Source: a virus. Taken from it: a stretch of DNA of 64,000 nt. How positions within the stretch are numbered: position 1 is the first letter of the stretch; each line of letters opens with the position of its first letter. The stretch is taken from the IMG/VR virus record IMGVR_UViG_3300025876_000005, positions 62,001-126,000 of that record; one strand, 5' to 3'. The position numbers and the translations under genes were made by a program. The notes under the pieces were generated by a model, which saw only the letters and a program-made list of their open reading frames with translations, was not told the DNA's origin and made no database searches. Positions 50,647 through 60,235 of this stretch are shown here, one piece after another.

Positions 50647-51075
50647 ATGTTAGACGAAACTAAACTATTTGACTTCGTAAAGATCATGTTTACGAAGCGA
50701 GATCAATTTTATAAAATTAAGAACCACAACAAGAAGCGCCATCACTTTATGATTAATCGCTTCTTTGCTATTAAGTTCCCAAGTAACGCTAATCTCTTTA
50801 ATCACAACGGGATCAACGGAGCTGCAGTTGTAGAATCATGGAGCATGGTCGCTATGCGATTTAAGTCTGTGCCCGGCTGGTGGTACACTAAAACTAAAAA
50901 GGCTAAGACCACAGCCAAGGATAAATATATTCCAAGCGAAGGTGCCGTTAGAATCTATATGGAGAAGAATGAAATTGGCAACAGAGAGTTTAAAGAACTT
51001 GAGCAGTTTGCCAAAGAAAGTCTATACGCCGACTTAAAAAAGATTGAAGAGCAGGTTGATGTTTACTCAAAATAA
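50647..51075 (+). CDS. 62: gp62-like clamp loader small subunit candidate
   Basis: A 142-residue basic protein. The stretch HHFMINRFFAIKFPSNANLF (about 32-51), followed by a polar helix and PGWWYTKTKK (about 76-85), parallels the layout of T4-type gp62 (YSKFMVENALSQFPE, then RGKRYGKWAK). gp62 and gp44 form the clamp loader in T4; gp44 lies two genes upstream here. Similarity is short, so the call is tentative. Confidence 0.5.
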   Translation: MLDETKLFDFVKIMFTKRDQFYKIKNHNKKRHHFMINRFFAIKFPSNANLFNHNGINGAAVVESWSMVAMRFKSVPGWWYTKTKKAKTTAKDKYIPSEGAVRIYMEKNEIGNREFKELEQFAKESLYADLKKIEEQVDVYSK

Positions 51076-51709
51076 AGATACATTTTCAGAAGTTGTAGAT
51101 ATTACACTCTACAAGTATAACTCAATAGATTTAAAACTATGGGGCTTACTCAAGCGCCATTATAATTCTAAAGAGCTAGCTAAGGACTCTGTCTTGATTT
51201 CTGCAAATGATCTTAAAAATGTAGTTAACGAATACTTCTATGATGATCTAAACATAATAGACTCAGTCGGTGAAAGTCTATTACACAAAGAGGCAACCAC
51301 AATCTACTTTATTAAAAAGATTTTTGAGAATATGACTAGTCTTAGATGGCTTAAAGTCAATCTCAATAAGAACATGAGCTATAAACGCATAGTTGAGATC
51401 GAGCAGATTAAAACTATCAAGTTCAGTATTAAAACACTAAGAGGTACTTTCAGAGTCTTTGACCATTTTAACAGCCATCAAACTTATGTTATTAATAAGC
51501 TTTTAAATAAGATGGATCTGTTAAACTCAGGTGAATATTTTAAAGTGGTTAAGACTAATGAGTTAATGAACAAGATTGATAACTATCTTGTTGCAAACAA
51601 CACAAATGAAATCTTCACTATACTCAATGCGATGATACAATACTTTGAGGCATATGAGACTGATAACCCAGAAATACTCTTAATCACCGATATTGAGTCT
51701 GATATATAA
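51059..51709 (+). CDS. Hypothetical protein
   Basis: A 216-residue protein from ATG 51059, which overlaps the gp62 candidate by 17 bases (a TTG at 51044 is a less likely start). It is helical, Ile/Asn/Lys-rich, with no recognised motif. The first part (SIDLKLWGLLKRHYNSKEL) might be a helix-turn-helix-like unit. It ends the replication run; its last codons (Ser-Asp-Ile-stop) overlap a late-promoter motif for the virion genes that follow. Confidence 0.55.
   Translation: MFTQNKDTFSEVVDITLYKYNSIDLKLWGLLKRHYNSKELAKDSVLISANDLKNVVNEYFYDDLNIIDSVGESLLHKEATTIYFIKKIFENMTSLRWLKVNLNKNMSYKRIVEIEQIKTIKFSIKTLRGTFRVFDHFNSHQTYVINKLLNKMDLLNSGEYFKVVKTNELMNKIDNYLVANNTNEIFTILNAMIQYFEAYETDNPEILLITDIESDI
51701..51708 (+). 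promoter_or_regulatory. GATATATA late-promoter-like motif
   Basis: GATATATAA overlaps the end of the previous gene and lies 24 bases before the neck gene ATG. Confidence 0.65.
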
Positions 51710-51732
51710 ACAAAATACAGACTTAAGCCTCA

Positions 51733-53673
51733 ATGGTAAATAATTTTACAGCAGACCAGATCGGTGATGTAATATATGCAAAGCTAGAAAATCCATACTT
51801 AAACGTACAAAGCGTTTTAAGCTGGACATCAGTTGTTGGTGTTAGTACACCAAACACTAGTGGCACTCTTAACTTTGTGGCTGCATCTACCACAGTTACT
51901 GGCACTAACACGAACTTGAGTTTAATCTCAGGAGATCAGTTTATCGTAGGTAATGAATACTATACAGTCGACCAAGTAGTTGACGCGAATACGTTTACAG
52001 TTACACAAGCACCGACATTTACAGCAAGTGGTCTGACTTTCTATTTACCAGAAGACGCAAACAATCTTTTTACATATCAATACCGTTGGTCACAAGGTGA
52101 AGAGCCTGGTGAAATGAGCCAGCTACTACCTTTGACAACTAACAATGGACCATATGATCTACTAGGACTTAATTTTGACCCAGATCAACCGCTTTGGATT
52201 GAACTTAGGCTAGAAGTTGATAGACTAAGCAATGTTAACAAGATAACACTACTTTCATTGACTTATGAACTAAGTACTGCTGATGGTACAATTATTAGCT
52301 GTCCAGAATTCTGTGGTGAATGTGTAGACCCATATGCAATGACAGGTTGTGCAAATATCATAGCAGAATGTACAGATGAAATGTGGGACCCATATGCCTT
52401 AACTAAACCAACTTCAGTTTACCGTCAAATTACAGACGTTTCAACTGAAATGTGGGGCCATCCAGTAAAATACTTTAGAGTTGAGCCAGATGATCGTAGT
52501 CGTGACGTAATCTTAAAAGAGTATTCACTCTATAACGTAAAAGAGTCGGCTGAGTTAAAGATCATGGTGCCGGGCAACGAATTTCCAACAAGAGAGTTTA
52601 ACTATGACATTTTTGGTATGGGCTTCGATGAGTTTGAAATCCACCTAACCAAGACGCAGTTTGAGACAGCATTTGGTATTGGGCCAAGCCCACGCAGCAG
52701 AGACTATCTCTACTTTCCAAAAATGAACCGTATGTATGAGGTTAGCTCAATTGCATATGCAGATGAGTTTAATCTGGACCTAACTTACTGGAAACTAATG
52801 CTGCGCAAATATGAAGAGCGTACTAGCAATATCCATGAAGATGAAACAGTAGAGCAAGAACTTGATGCACTAACAACTGGCGTAGAAGAAGTCTTTGGTG
52901 AAGAGAGACAAGAAGAATTCGAGAAGGTAACCAAACCAACACAGTACAAAACTGTATTTGCTGAGGTCGGCGATGGTGTTAGAGCTAGACTACACAAGAA
53001 ACTTACAATCTCAGATGCTGAATTAAGAAATCAGTGGACTGTAGTCTCTAAGAACAATTATGATCTAGACTCAACTCCGGATAAATCAATGGAACTTGTA
53101 GCTTACAATAAGGTTTCAAGCTTAACAGAGGAAGAGAATCTTGCAGTGACTATTTGGTTTAGACCAAAGTTGGTTGATACAACAGAACAGGTTATCATCG
53201 ATGGCTATTCTAATCAAAATGGTTTAAAAATAACAACCAACGGCTCTAGCATTAAAGTCTATCTTAACAACGGTACACATATATTCGGTAGTGCTTTGGC
53301 ACTTGAGAATAATGTTTGGTATGGTCTAGTCTATAATCTAAGTAATAAGTACAGACAGATGTCTTGTAATTTATATCGTCTAGATCCTAACAGCAACAGA
53401 CAGGCGGCAAGTAATTCTAGTAAAACTTTAGTCTTAAAACTAAATCAAACCAAGTCGTTTACGAATGCTCGTACCTGGGAACCTACTAAGAACTGGATGT
53501 TACAGCCAGCGAAACTAGATGTGACTAACATTAGAATCTTTAGTCAGACAGTAGGCCAAGATCAACAGATGAATGTCTTACAGCAGTATGTTGTTAGAGA
53601 CTCGCAGTTAGCACATGTAATCGACAATGCTATTCCTTCAATTCAATTAAGAAGGTACAGTCAGTCTAGATAA
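51733..53673 (+). CDS. 14: Neck protein (gp14-like) with LamG-like domain
   Basis: A 646-residue protein. In the middle, DEFEIHLTKTQFETAFG, then SRDYLYFPKMNRMYEVSSIA (about 296-340), follow the T4 gp14 pattern (a strand, then GDLIYFPMDNSLFEI). gp14 forms part of the neck that joins head and tail. The C-terminal part (about 465-646) resembles a LamG/concanavalin-like beta sandwich: LAVTIWFRPKLVDTTEQVII, then GLKITTNGSSIKVYL and NNVWYGLVYNLS. Residues 45-110 hold another beta-rich insertion. T4 gp14 is about 256 residues, so more than half of this protein is added decoration, possibly for surface binding. Confidence 0.55.
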   Translation: MVNNFTADQIGDVIYAKLENPYLNVQSVLSWTSVVGVSTPNTSGTLNFVAASTTVTGTNTNLSLISGDQFIVGNEYYTVDQVVDANTFTVTQAPTFTASGLTFYLPEDANNLFTYQYRWSQGEEPGEMSQLLPLTTNNGPYDLLGLNFDPDQPLWIELRLEVDRLSNVNKITLLSLTYELSTADGTIISCPEFCGECVDPYAMTGCANIIAECTDEMWDPYALTKPTSVYRQITDVSTEMWGHPVKYFRVEPDDRSRDVILKEYSLYNVKESAELKIMVPGNEFPTREFNYDIFGMGFDEFEIHLTKTQFETAFGIGPSPRSRDYLYFPKMNRMYEVSSIAYADEFNLDLTYWKLMLRKYEERTSNIHEDETVEQELDALTTGVEEVFGEERQEEFEKVTKPTQYKTVFAEVGDGVRARLHKKLTISDAELRNQWTVVSKNNYDLDSTPDKSMELVAYNKVSSLTEEENLAVTIWFRPKLVDTTEQVIIDGYSNQNGLKITTNGSSIKVYLNNGTHIFGSALALENNVWYGLVYNLSNKYRQMSCNLYRLDPNSNRQAASNSSKTLVLKLNQTKSFTNARTWEPTKNWMLQPAKLDVTNIRIFSQTVGQDQQMNVLQQYVVRDSQLAHVIDNAIPSIQLRRYSQSR

Positions 53674-53677
53674 TCTA

Positions 53678-53685
53678 GATATATA
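53678..53685 (+). promoter_or_regulatory. GATATATA late-promoter-like motif
   Basis: GATATATAG lies 19 bases before the gp16 ATG. Confidence 0.65.
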
Positions 53686-53704
53686 GCATATAAAAGCACA
53701 ACTT

Positions 53705-54373
53705 ATGAGCGAAGATAAAAGAAGTATATCTGAGCAGGCAGACGAGATTAGACGTGAACTTGATAATCTAATCGGTGATGAAGAGTCAATTGACGTTGAA
53801 TCTGATCCAAGAGACCTGCCAGCAACACAGAGAAATACACAGTTAATGGCTCCGGCTAACTACGGTGAGATGAAAGCAAGCTCAACCAAGAAGGCCAAGA
53901 AGACCATTACAAGTCTAATGAAATTCTATCTCGATGCAGATATTATCGAGAAAGATGAATATATTCAAGCCAAAAAGAAGATGGATGAGATGACAATGTC
54001 ATCATTAATCTATCAGCTCCAAGCTGGTGAAAGAGCCCTGACTACATTATTACAAACAATTGACAACGGTGAATTAGCACCAAGAATGTTTGAAGTACTT
54101 GCAACTCTGCAGAAATCAATGTTAGACATCATCAAATCTCAAACCATGTACCTGATGGCAGCTGAAGAGGCTACTAAAAGAATAGCACGTGATATTGAGA
54201 TCTATAAGAAGAGAGATGACAAACGTGAGATTGAAGAAGCCGGTGGTGACAGTAGCAGCAGAAACGTACAGCGTGGAACTAAAGATCTAATGCATGCCAT
54301 TCAGCAAGGCATTAACCAACAAGACATTGAAGACATCGAAGACGTTGAAGATGTAGAAACAGATGAAATATAA
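53705..54373 (+). CDS. 16: gp16-like small terminase subunit
   Basis: A 222-residue helical protein (T4 gp16: 164) just upstream of the large terminase. Its central helices (GELAPRMFEVLATLQKSMLD, about 119-138, then IIKSQTMYLMAAEEA) fit the gp16 core that forms a ring and recognises DNA to start packaging. N- and C-termini are acidic and probably flexible. Identity rests on position and helical layout; a targeting-peptide gene separates it from gp17. Confidence 0.7.
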   Translation: MSEDKRSISEQADEIRRELDNLIGDEESIDVESDPRDLPATQRNTQLMAPANYGEMKASSTKKAKKTITSLMKFYLDADIIEKDEYIQAKKKMDEMTMSSLIYQLQAGERALTTLLQTIDNGELAPRMFEVLATLQKSMLDIIKSQTMYLMAAEEATKRIARDIEIYKKRDDKREIEEAGGDSSSRNVQRGTKDLMHAIQQGINQQDIEDIEDVEDVETDEI

Positions 54374-54375
54374 AG

Positions 54376-54723
54376 ATGAGAAAAGTACAATTATTTGAAG
54401 GTTTTGTTAATGAGGACCCGCGTTTAAAAAGTTTAGGTAAGTCAACTTCTAAATTCTTTAAAGCTCTTGCAAAGGAGAGTAAAGAAACTAAAGATGCCTT
54501 TTCTAAAATCTACAGATCCGTAAGACATGGAGAAGAGGTAACAGACGAAGAGCGCACAGAAATTGGCAATCAACTTAAAGATGTATTAAAGACTATTGGG
54601 TTAAGTGCAATAGCAGTTATGCCAGGTGGTTTAATTGTTGGTCTTTTACTCAAAGCTCTAAAAATACAAAAGATGGTTATCCCATCTAACTTCATGTACC
54701 TAGTTGACGAAAAAGAAGACTAA
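54376..54723 (+). CDS. Small internal head protein candidate inside terminase operon
   Basis: A 115-residue protein starting MRKVQLFEGFVNEDPR, a targeting peptide with a likely cut after VNE (residue 13). A basic helix (about 17-50) is followed by a hydrophobic segment (LSAIAVMPGGLIVGLLLKAL, about 76-95). It sits two bases after gp16 and two bases before gp17, where T4 has no extra gene. It belongs to the 'targeting peptide plus membrane segment' group with 1759, 46732 and 61750. Confidence 0.62.
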   Translation: MRKVQLFEGFVNEDPRLKSLGKSTSKFFKALAKESKETKDAFSKIYRSVRHGEEVTDEERTEIGNQLKDVLKTIGLSAIAVMPGGLIVGLLLKALKIQKMVIPSNFMYLVDEKED

Positions 54724-54725
54724 GA

Positions 54726-56555
54726 ATGAGCGATTACGTAGGAGATAACAAATGGATCCCAAAGGGTGAATCTGACATAGAATCGGACAGAATAGTCTGG
54801 TCTACTAAGCAGATTAATGACCTTTTATTGGCACTTGACCAAGGATATAGACCTAAAGTGAAGATGCCTTTCTATGAGGGTAAGCAGTTCCTACGCCGTG
54901 GCAATATTGTTTTTGAATATACTGATGCTGAGGTTGCTGAACTAGCAAGGTGTGCCACAGATATTGTTTACTTTGCAGAGAAGTATGCTGTTGTAATGAC
55001 AGATGATGGAATTAAGAACGTTAAATTACGTGAATATCAAAAACGCATGTTGCGTAATTTCCAACATGAACGTTTTAATATAGTACTCGCGTCGCGCCAG
55101 ATGGGTAAGACAATTACAGCATCAATCTATAATGCATGGTACTTAATCTTTAATACAGATAAGAATACGCTAATCCTAGCAAATAAGTCAGATACTACAA
55201 AAGAAATTATTGATAAGACTAAGGTTGTTGTTGAGAACTTACCCTTCTTTATGAAGCCGGGTATTATCAAGTATGATGTAATGAATGTGCGATGTGACAA
55301 CGGTTGTCGCCTGGCCGGTCAATCAACTACAGCAAAAGCAGGTATTGGTTTTACTATTCATAATCTGTTTCTAGATGAGTTTGCACATATCCATCCAGCG
55401 ATTGTCGATGCGTTCTATGAAAACGTTTATCCAACACTGTCAGCATCTAAAGTATCTAGGATCACAATTACTTCAACACCAAATGGTTTTAATAAATTCT
55501 ATCAGATCTATGCAGCTGCGGAACGAAATGAGAATGAATACCACCCGATGCGAATTGACTGGTGGGAACACCCAGATCGAGACGACGCATGGTATAATAG
55601 AGAGCTTGCGAATTTAGGTTCTATCGAAGCTTTTAACAGACAATATGGAAATGAATTTGTAAGCTCTTCTAATCTGCTTTTAGACCCAGTTGATCTAAAG
55701 AAGATGCGCAAGTCAAAGACAAAGTATACGAGTAGAGAACTAGATCAATTTGAAGATATTAGCATTGACGTGGAAGGCTTCTTAGAATTCCACCCAGATT
55801 TTGACGTTGAAGAGTGTAGAACTGAAGATCGTTACTGGCTCTTTACTGTAGATATTGCTGAAGGTAACGGTGGTGACTTCTCGGTAATTAATATCTTTGA
55901 GATTCAACCGATGACCACCAAAGAGATTAATCTGGTGAATAATCCAGGCGCGATGTATGACTTTTTTAAACTAGAGCAGGTTGGTCGTTTTAGAAGTAAT
56001 GAACATGTGATTGAAGACTTTGCAAAGATACTTTATACTTTAGCAGTTGAAGTCTTCTACAACGAAAACGTGAAGATGATTGTGGAATACAATACTTATG
56101 GTACAGTCTTATTCAAATACCTATCAACTGTATTTCCACAAAGAAATGACTTTGACGATGAGATGATTGTAAGATTTAAACACAGACATGATTCTAGAAC
56201 TCTTAAACCAGGTATTAAATTAAAAGCAGATAATAAAGCAATATTCTGTCAGAACTTTGCAAAATTATATAAGAACAATAGAATAAATATAACAGACGAA
56301 GAAACAGTACAAGAAGCTAGTCTTTTTGGTAAAGGTAGAAGTGGTGGTTATGCAGCTCAAATGGGCCATGACGATATTATCATTACTGCCATTACAGCGA
56401 CTGAGTTTTTAAATACAACTGACTATGCAGACTACATTGAAGAACTACTTGACGTGATTGATGACAGTCTACATACAGAAATGGAAAGAGTACTTTATAA
56501 AGACAATGACGTACAAGGAGATTTACAATTCGATATTTACGATCTACTGAAGTAA
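54726..56555 (+). CDS. 17: gp17 large terminase
   Basis: A 609-residue packaging motor (T4 gp17: 610). The ATPase shows Walker A ASRQMGKTITAS (about 121-132) and Walker B NLFLDEFAHI (about 211-220). The nuclease domain shows FTVDIAEGNGGDFSVINIFE (about 372-391), the later Asp/Glu site KMIVEYNTYG (about 450-459) and GHDDIIITA (about 553-561). It translocates DNA into the prohead and cuts concatemers. All catalytic motifs are intact. Confidence 0.95.
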   Translation: MSDYVGDNKWIPKGESDIESDRIVWSTKQINDLLLALDQGYRPKVKMPFYEGKQFLRRGNIVFEYTDAEVAELARCATDIVYFAEKYAVVMTDDGIKNVKLREYQKRMLRNFQHERFNIVLASRQMGKTITASIYNAWYLIFNTDKNTLILANKSDTTKEIIDKTKVVVENLPFFMKPGIIKYDVMNVRCDNGCRLAGQSTTAKAGIGFTIHNLFLDEFAHIHPAIVDAFYENVYPTLSASKVSRITITSTPNGFNKFYQIYAAAERNENEYHPMRIDWWEHPDRDDAWYNRELANLGSIEAFNRQYGNEFVSSSNLLLDPVDLKKMRKSKTKYTSRELDQFEDISIDVEGFLEFHPDFDVEECRTEDRYWLFTVDIAEGNGGDFSVINIFEIQPMTTKEINLVNNPGAMYDFFKLEQVGRFRSNEHVIEDFAKILYTLAVEVFYNENVKMIVEYNTYGTVLFKYLSTVFPQRNDFDDEMIVRFKHRHDSRTLKPGIKLKADNKAIFCQNFAKLYKNNRINITDEETVQEASLFGKGRSGGYAAQMGHDDIIITAITATEFLNTTDYADYIEELLDVIDDSLHTEMERVLYKDNDVQGDLQFDIYDLLK

Positions 56556-56572
56556 AAAACGTGAGTAGCACA

Positions 56573-56580
56573 GATATATA
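56573..56580 (+). promoter_or_regulatory. GATATATA late-promoter-like motif
   Basis: GATATATAA lies 33 bases before the tail sheath ATG. Confidence 0.7.
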
Positions 56581-56613
56581 AACAAAGAATCTAAAAAAAA
56601 AGAACAAATAACA

Positions 56614-59550
56614 ATGGCATTAAGTCCTCAATTACAACAGTTCAAGAGCTCAGGCGTATATCGTCTAGAGTTCGACAAATCACAGACGGTTAATATTCCT
56701 TCTGAGACTATCAGACTAGTTGTGGGTCGTTCTAAAAAAGGACCTTACAACACACCAGTCTTAATCGAAGATACTGAACAGTTCGTTCAAGTATTTGGCG
56801 GTATTGACAAGTCTTTAGAAAGAAATGGAATGTTCTTCCACAGATCAGCGCTTGAAGCTCTTTCAAGAGGCCCGATCTTGGCAATGAACCTAACTGCAAA
56901 AGACGAAAACGATCTAATCAACGGCGTTTCACCAGTAACTGCAGGTGGCGATCAAGGTCTAACTGCTGCAACTCTAACTGATGAGTTTAGCAAGGCTTTC
57001 GATACCGGTAAGTTCTGGGCACCAGATGATGAAAAAGTACTAGCACTAGCTGGTAACACAACAGCATCTTCAACAAACGCTCTTACTTTCGTAAACATTA
57101 AGCAAACTCCAATCACAATCATCGTTAGACAAGCTGCAAACACAGACGGTTTTAACGTAACAGCAAGAGAGTGGTACGGAGAAGGTGAAGTACCAGAAGG
57201 TGTAGATCCACTAGAATACGTATCAGACTATATGATCGACGTATTAGTATTCAAAGGTAAGTTTGATTCAACAGAATTAAACAACGATCCAGTTTACGGT
57301 GCAATGTTTACTAGCGATGGTCTTAGAAAAGATCTTCTATCTAACTTCACAGCACTGAGAGAAGTTGAGTTAATAGCTCAATACACTGGTTCAATGATTC
57401 CAGAATTCTTAGACAACGAAGGTCGTCAGCTTTACATCGAGACCCTAATCAATAGAGAGGCTAGAAGAACTGGTCTTTTCTGTGCGGTTAATGAAGATGC
57501 AATTGCAGCAATAGACATGGTTGGTGTAGACTTTAACATCTACCAAGACTACGAACTACTTTCACACTTAGTAGTACAAGAAGACGTAAATAACGGTATT
57601 GTATTAGAAGGTGGCGGACTTCCTGATGGTAGAATTGTTGAAATCAATCCAGCAGGTGATATGATTATCTACGGTATTACTAAAGCACAACTTGCATTAA
57701 TCGGTGTAGAAGCAGGAGAATGGTTATACTCAGAAATTGCAGGTGAATATGTACAGATTGACGGAGTTGAAGATAACGGTGGCTCTGATTCTACTCTAAT
57801 AATCGCAGGTAGTGATGCTCCAAGCAAGTCTATCTACGAAAACTTTAGCGCTGTAAGCATTCCAGCTGCATTTAACTCAGCTGTATTAAGTGTTAACAAC
57901 GCCGGTGAGTTGGAAATAACAGCAGCTGGTGTATCAGCATCTTGGACTGCAGGCGGTGTAAACGGTACTACATTCTTACCTTCAGAAAATTCAGGTGAGT
58001 ACGTTAAGATTGCTAACATCGATACTTCAGATCCTAATAAGGTTGTTATTTCACCAGACGGTAACGACGGCTTCTCAGCTTCAGTATACTCTGGACAGAC
58101 TGCAGTTGCATTAACATCTTACTCAAGAGCTGTAACTGGTGATACTCTTAACAATCCGTTTAACGTAGTAACAATCGGTGCAAACGCAAGAACAGCTGAA
58201 TTCCCAACTGGATGGTCTTTCTTAGATAAAGGAGCAGGTATCTTCACGATGTCTAAACTAGTTGTAGCAGGCGGTGCTGAACCAGCATTTAACCCGAACT
58301 ATAACCCATTAGATCCAGATAGCGAGATGATGCACATCAAAGTTGGTATGTACTTACCAACAAATGCAGATCAAGGCGATTTGGCTAGAATCAAGCAAAT
58401 TAAGAAGTTAACACCAACAGTTGACGGCAACGGAGATACAACTTACACATTTGAGTTTATCTGCCATAGAAACATGTCAGTTGAGCCAGAGTATGCTCTT
58501 AGATCATACGAAGAAGCAACTGAAGTTTACAAGATGTTCCCGATCGAAGGTGCAACTCAAACTGATAAGACAATTGCAGAGCTTTTAACAATGTTAAAGC
58601 CAGGTAACGGTCTTTCTAATACTCTTATCGACAAAGACGCAATCGACTTCAGATATGTTGTTGATACATTCGGTTCATTAGAAGCTGGTGGTATCTTAAA
58701 CAAAGAAGAAATTGCTCAACTTTGTAAAGAGAGACAAAATGCAAGTGCAATCCTAAACGCGCCGATGGTTAAAGAACTTAAAAACTCTGAAAACCCATCG
58801 TTCATGAACGAGATCACTGGTGAATTTGAAACAAGATACGTTGGAACAAGTGGTAACTTAAATCTTAACCCAACCGCTCTATACACTCTACCTTCACTTA
58901 ACGAGGGTGCAAACTTTGCATTCTACTACGGTCCAGGTCTAAATGTACTAGAGAATGGAAGAACTAAAGTAATTCCACCAGCAGCATACGTATCAAACAA
59001 CTACATCGACAAGTATTCTGACGCTCTACCATGGTCAATCGTGGCAGGTCCAAGAAGAGGTGTTGTAGGTGGTACTGGCGTACAAGGTGTTGAATTTGCG
59101 TTCGACAAGAATGACAGAGACGTACTTGAGCCATTTGGTTACAACCCAATTGTATTCGAAAGAGGAGTTGGTATTGTAATTAAAGGTAACAAGACTGCTC
59201 AACAGTCAATCCAGTCAGCTCTTTCATCAGCTCACGTAAGAGAGGCAATGATCTACATCGAAGATGGTCTAGCTGCAATCTTACAAAACTACTTGTTCGA
59301 ATTCAATAACGCACAAACAAGATTAGAGATCCAAACTCTAGCTGACAACTTCATGGAGTCAGTTAAGAAAGACGGTGGTGTTTATGACTATAGAAACATT
59401 ATGGACACAACAAATAACACTAACGAAGTAATCGATAACAACATGGGTATCTTAGATACATACGTTGAACCGGTTAAAGGTCTTGAAATTCTTGTATCAC
59501 GTGTTACTATTTTGAACACTGGTGAAATCGCAACAGGAAACTTTGCATAA
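56614..59550 (+). CDS. 18: gp18 tail sheath protein
   Basis: A 978-residue contractile sheath protein, much longer than T4 gp18 (659). The N-terminal part (SSGVYRLEFDKSQTVNIPSE, TIRLVVGRSKKGPYNTPVLI, residues about 12-51) and the C-terminal part (RDVLEPFGYNPIVFERGVGI, about 829-848, then HVREAMIYIEDGLAAILQNY) are the conserved core. Between them lies an expanded middle of small beta-rich domains (about 330-610) with repeated Val-Ile-Ser patterns, probably exposed on the tail surface. Codon bias is strong, as for other abundant virion proteins. Confidence 0.92.
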   Translation: MALSPQLQQFKSSGVYRLEFDKSQTVNIPSETIRLVVGRSKKGPYNTPVLIEDTEQFVQVFGGIDKSLERNGMFFHRSALEALSRGPILAMNLTAKDENDLINGVSPVTAGGDQGLTAATLTDEFSKAFDTGKFWAPDDEKVLALAGNTTASSTNALTFVNIKQTPITIIVRQAANTDGFNVTAREWYGEGEVPEGVDPLEYVSDYMIDVLVFKGKFDSTELNNDPVYGAMFTSDGLRKDLLSNFTALREVELIAQYTGSMIPEFLDNEGRQLYIETLINREARRTGLFCAVNEDAIAAIDMVGVDFNIYQDYELLSHLVVQEDVNNGIVLEGGGLPDGRIVEINPAGDMIIYGITKAQLALIGVEAGEWLYSEIAGEYVQIDGVEDNGGSDSTLIIAGSDAPSKSIYENFSAVSIPAAFNSAVLSVNNAGELEITAAGVSASWTAGGVNGTTFLPSENSGEYVKIANIDTSDPNKVVISPDGNDGFSASVYSGQTAVALTSYSRAVTGDTLNNPFNVVTIGANARTAEFPTGWSFLDKGAGIFTMSKLVVAGGAEPAFNPNYNPLDPDSEMMHIKVGMYLPTNADQGDLARIKQIKKLTPTVDGNGDTTYTFEFICHRNMSVEPEYALRSYEEATEVYKMFPIEGATQTDKTIAELLTMLKPGNGLSNTLIDKDAIDFRYVVDTFGSLEAGGILNKEEIAQLCKERQNASAILNAPMVKELKNSENPSFMNEITGEFETRYVGTSGNLNLNPTALYTLPSLNEGANFAFYYGPGLNVLENGRTKVIPPAAYVSNNYIDKYSDALPWSIVAGPRRGVVGGTGVQGVEFAFDKNDRDVLEPFGYNPIVFERGVGIVIKGNKTAQQSIQSALSSAHVREAMIYIEDGLAAILQNYLFEFNNAQTRLEIQTLADNFMESVKKDGGVYDYRNIMDTTNNTNEVIDNNMGILDTYVEPVKGLEILVSRVTILNTGEIATGNFA

Positions 59551-59559
59551 GAAACTAAA

Positions 59560-59567
59560 GATATATA
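59560..59567 (+). promoter_or_regulatory. GATATATA late-promoter-like motif
   Basis: GATATATAA lies 19 bases before the tail tube ATG. Confidence 0.7.
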
Positions 59568-59586
59568 AAATAAAAGAAAGATAAAA

Positions 59587-60144
59587 ATGGCTTTACCACA
59601 TTATTCAGAAGACCAAACCAGCAAGAAAGGTAAGCAGTTCGAACCAGTACAGGCTAACCTGTTTGAGGTAACTATTTTACCTCCAGCAAACGTATCGGGT
59701 CAATCACTGTTATTACAACACATAAACTCAATCTCGGGTTTGGAACAACTTCATAGAGAAGTTGCGGCAGTCGAGCAGAAGTATAAGTTCTCAACTAGAT
59801 CTTATGCAGGTATGCCTGACAGTACTGCGATTGACGTAACAGTTAACTTTACGTTAAACCTAAATGATTCAAATCAAGCTTACTTGTATAAGACCATGAG
59901 ACAATGGTACAGAAATGCATACAACCCAGAAACTGGTGAAATGGGCTTGAAAAAGAATTATGTTGGTACTATCGTAATTGTTCAATTCAACAGAGAAGGT
60001 GACATCTTCAGAAAAGTAACACTTGATGATTGTTTCATTACATCAGGTCTAGGTTTCACTGGAGAATTAAGCTACGAGACAACTGATCCACAAACTCTTG
60101 AAGTTACATGGAGAAGTGACGTATACGCTGAAGAATTAAACTAA
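59587..60144 (+). CDS. 19: gp19 tail tube protein
   Basis: A 185-residue protein (T4 gp19: 163). It forms the inner tail tube inside the sheath. It has the gp19 layout: an early strand VQANLFEVTILPP (about 20-32), a middle strand AIDVTVNFTLNLNDSN (about 80-95), the LYKTMRQWYRNAYNPETG loop (about 98-115) and the closing strand PQTLEVTWRSDVY (about 169-181). It follows the sheath gene as in T4 and is followed by a terminator. Confidence 0.87.
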   Translation: MALPHYSEDQTSKKGKQFEPVQANLFEVTILPPANVSGQSLLLQHINSISGLEQLHREVAAVEQKYKFSTRSYAGMPDSTAIDVTVNFTLNLNDSNQAYLYKTMRQWYRNAYNPETGEMGLKKNYVGTIVIVQFNREGDIFRKVTLDDCFITSGLGFTGELSYETTDPQTLEVTWRSDVYAEELN

Positions 60145-60165
60145 TAAGTATTTAGAATACATAAG

Positions 60166-60198
60166 GAGAGAGGCCTTAAAAAGCCTCTCTCTTTTTTT
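60166..60198 (+). terminator. Rho-independent terminator
   Basis: A perfect stem GAGAGAGGC (60166-60174) and GCCTCTCTC (60183-60191) is followed by seven T. It ends the sheath-tube unit. Confidence 0.92.
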
Positions 60199-60235
60199 AA
60201 ACTTGAAACATATTACAATACCAACATAATATACT

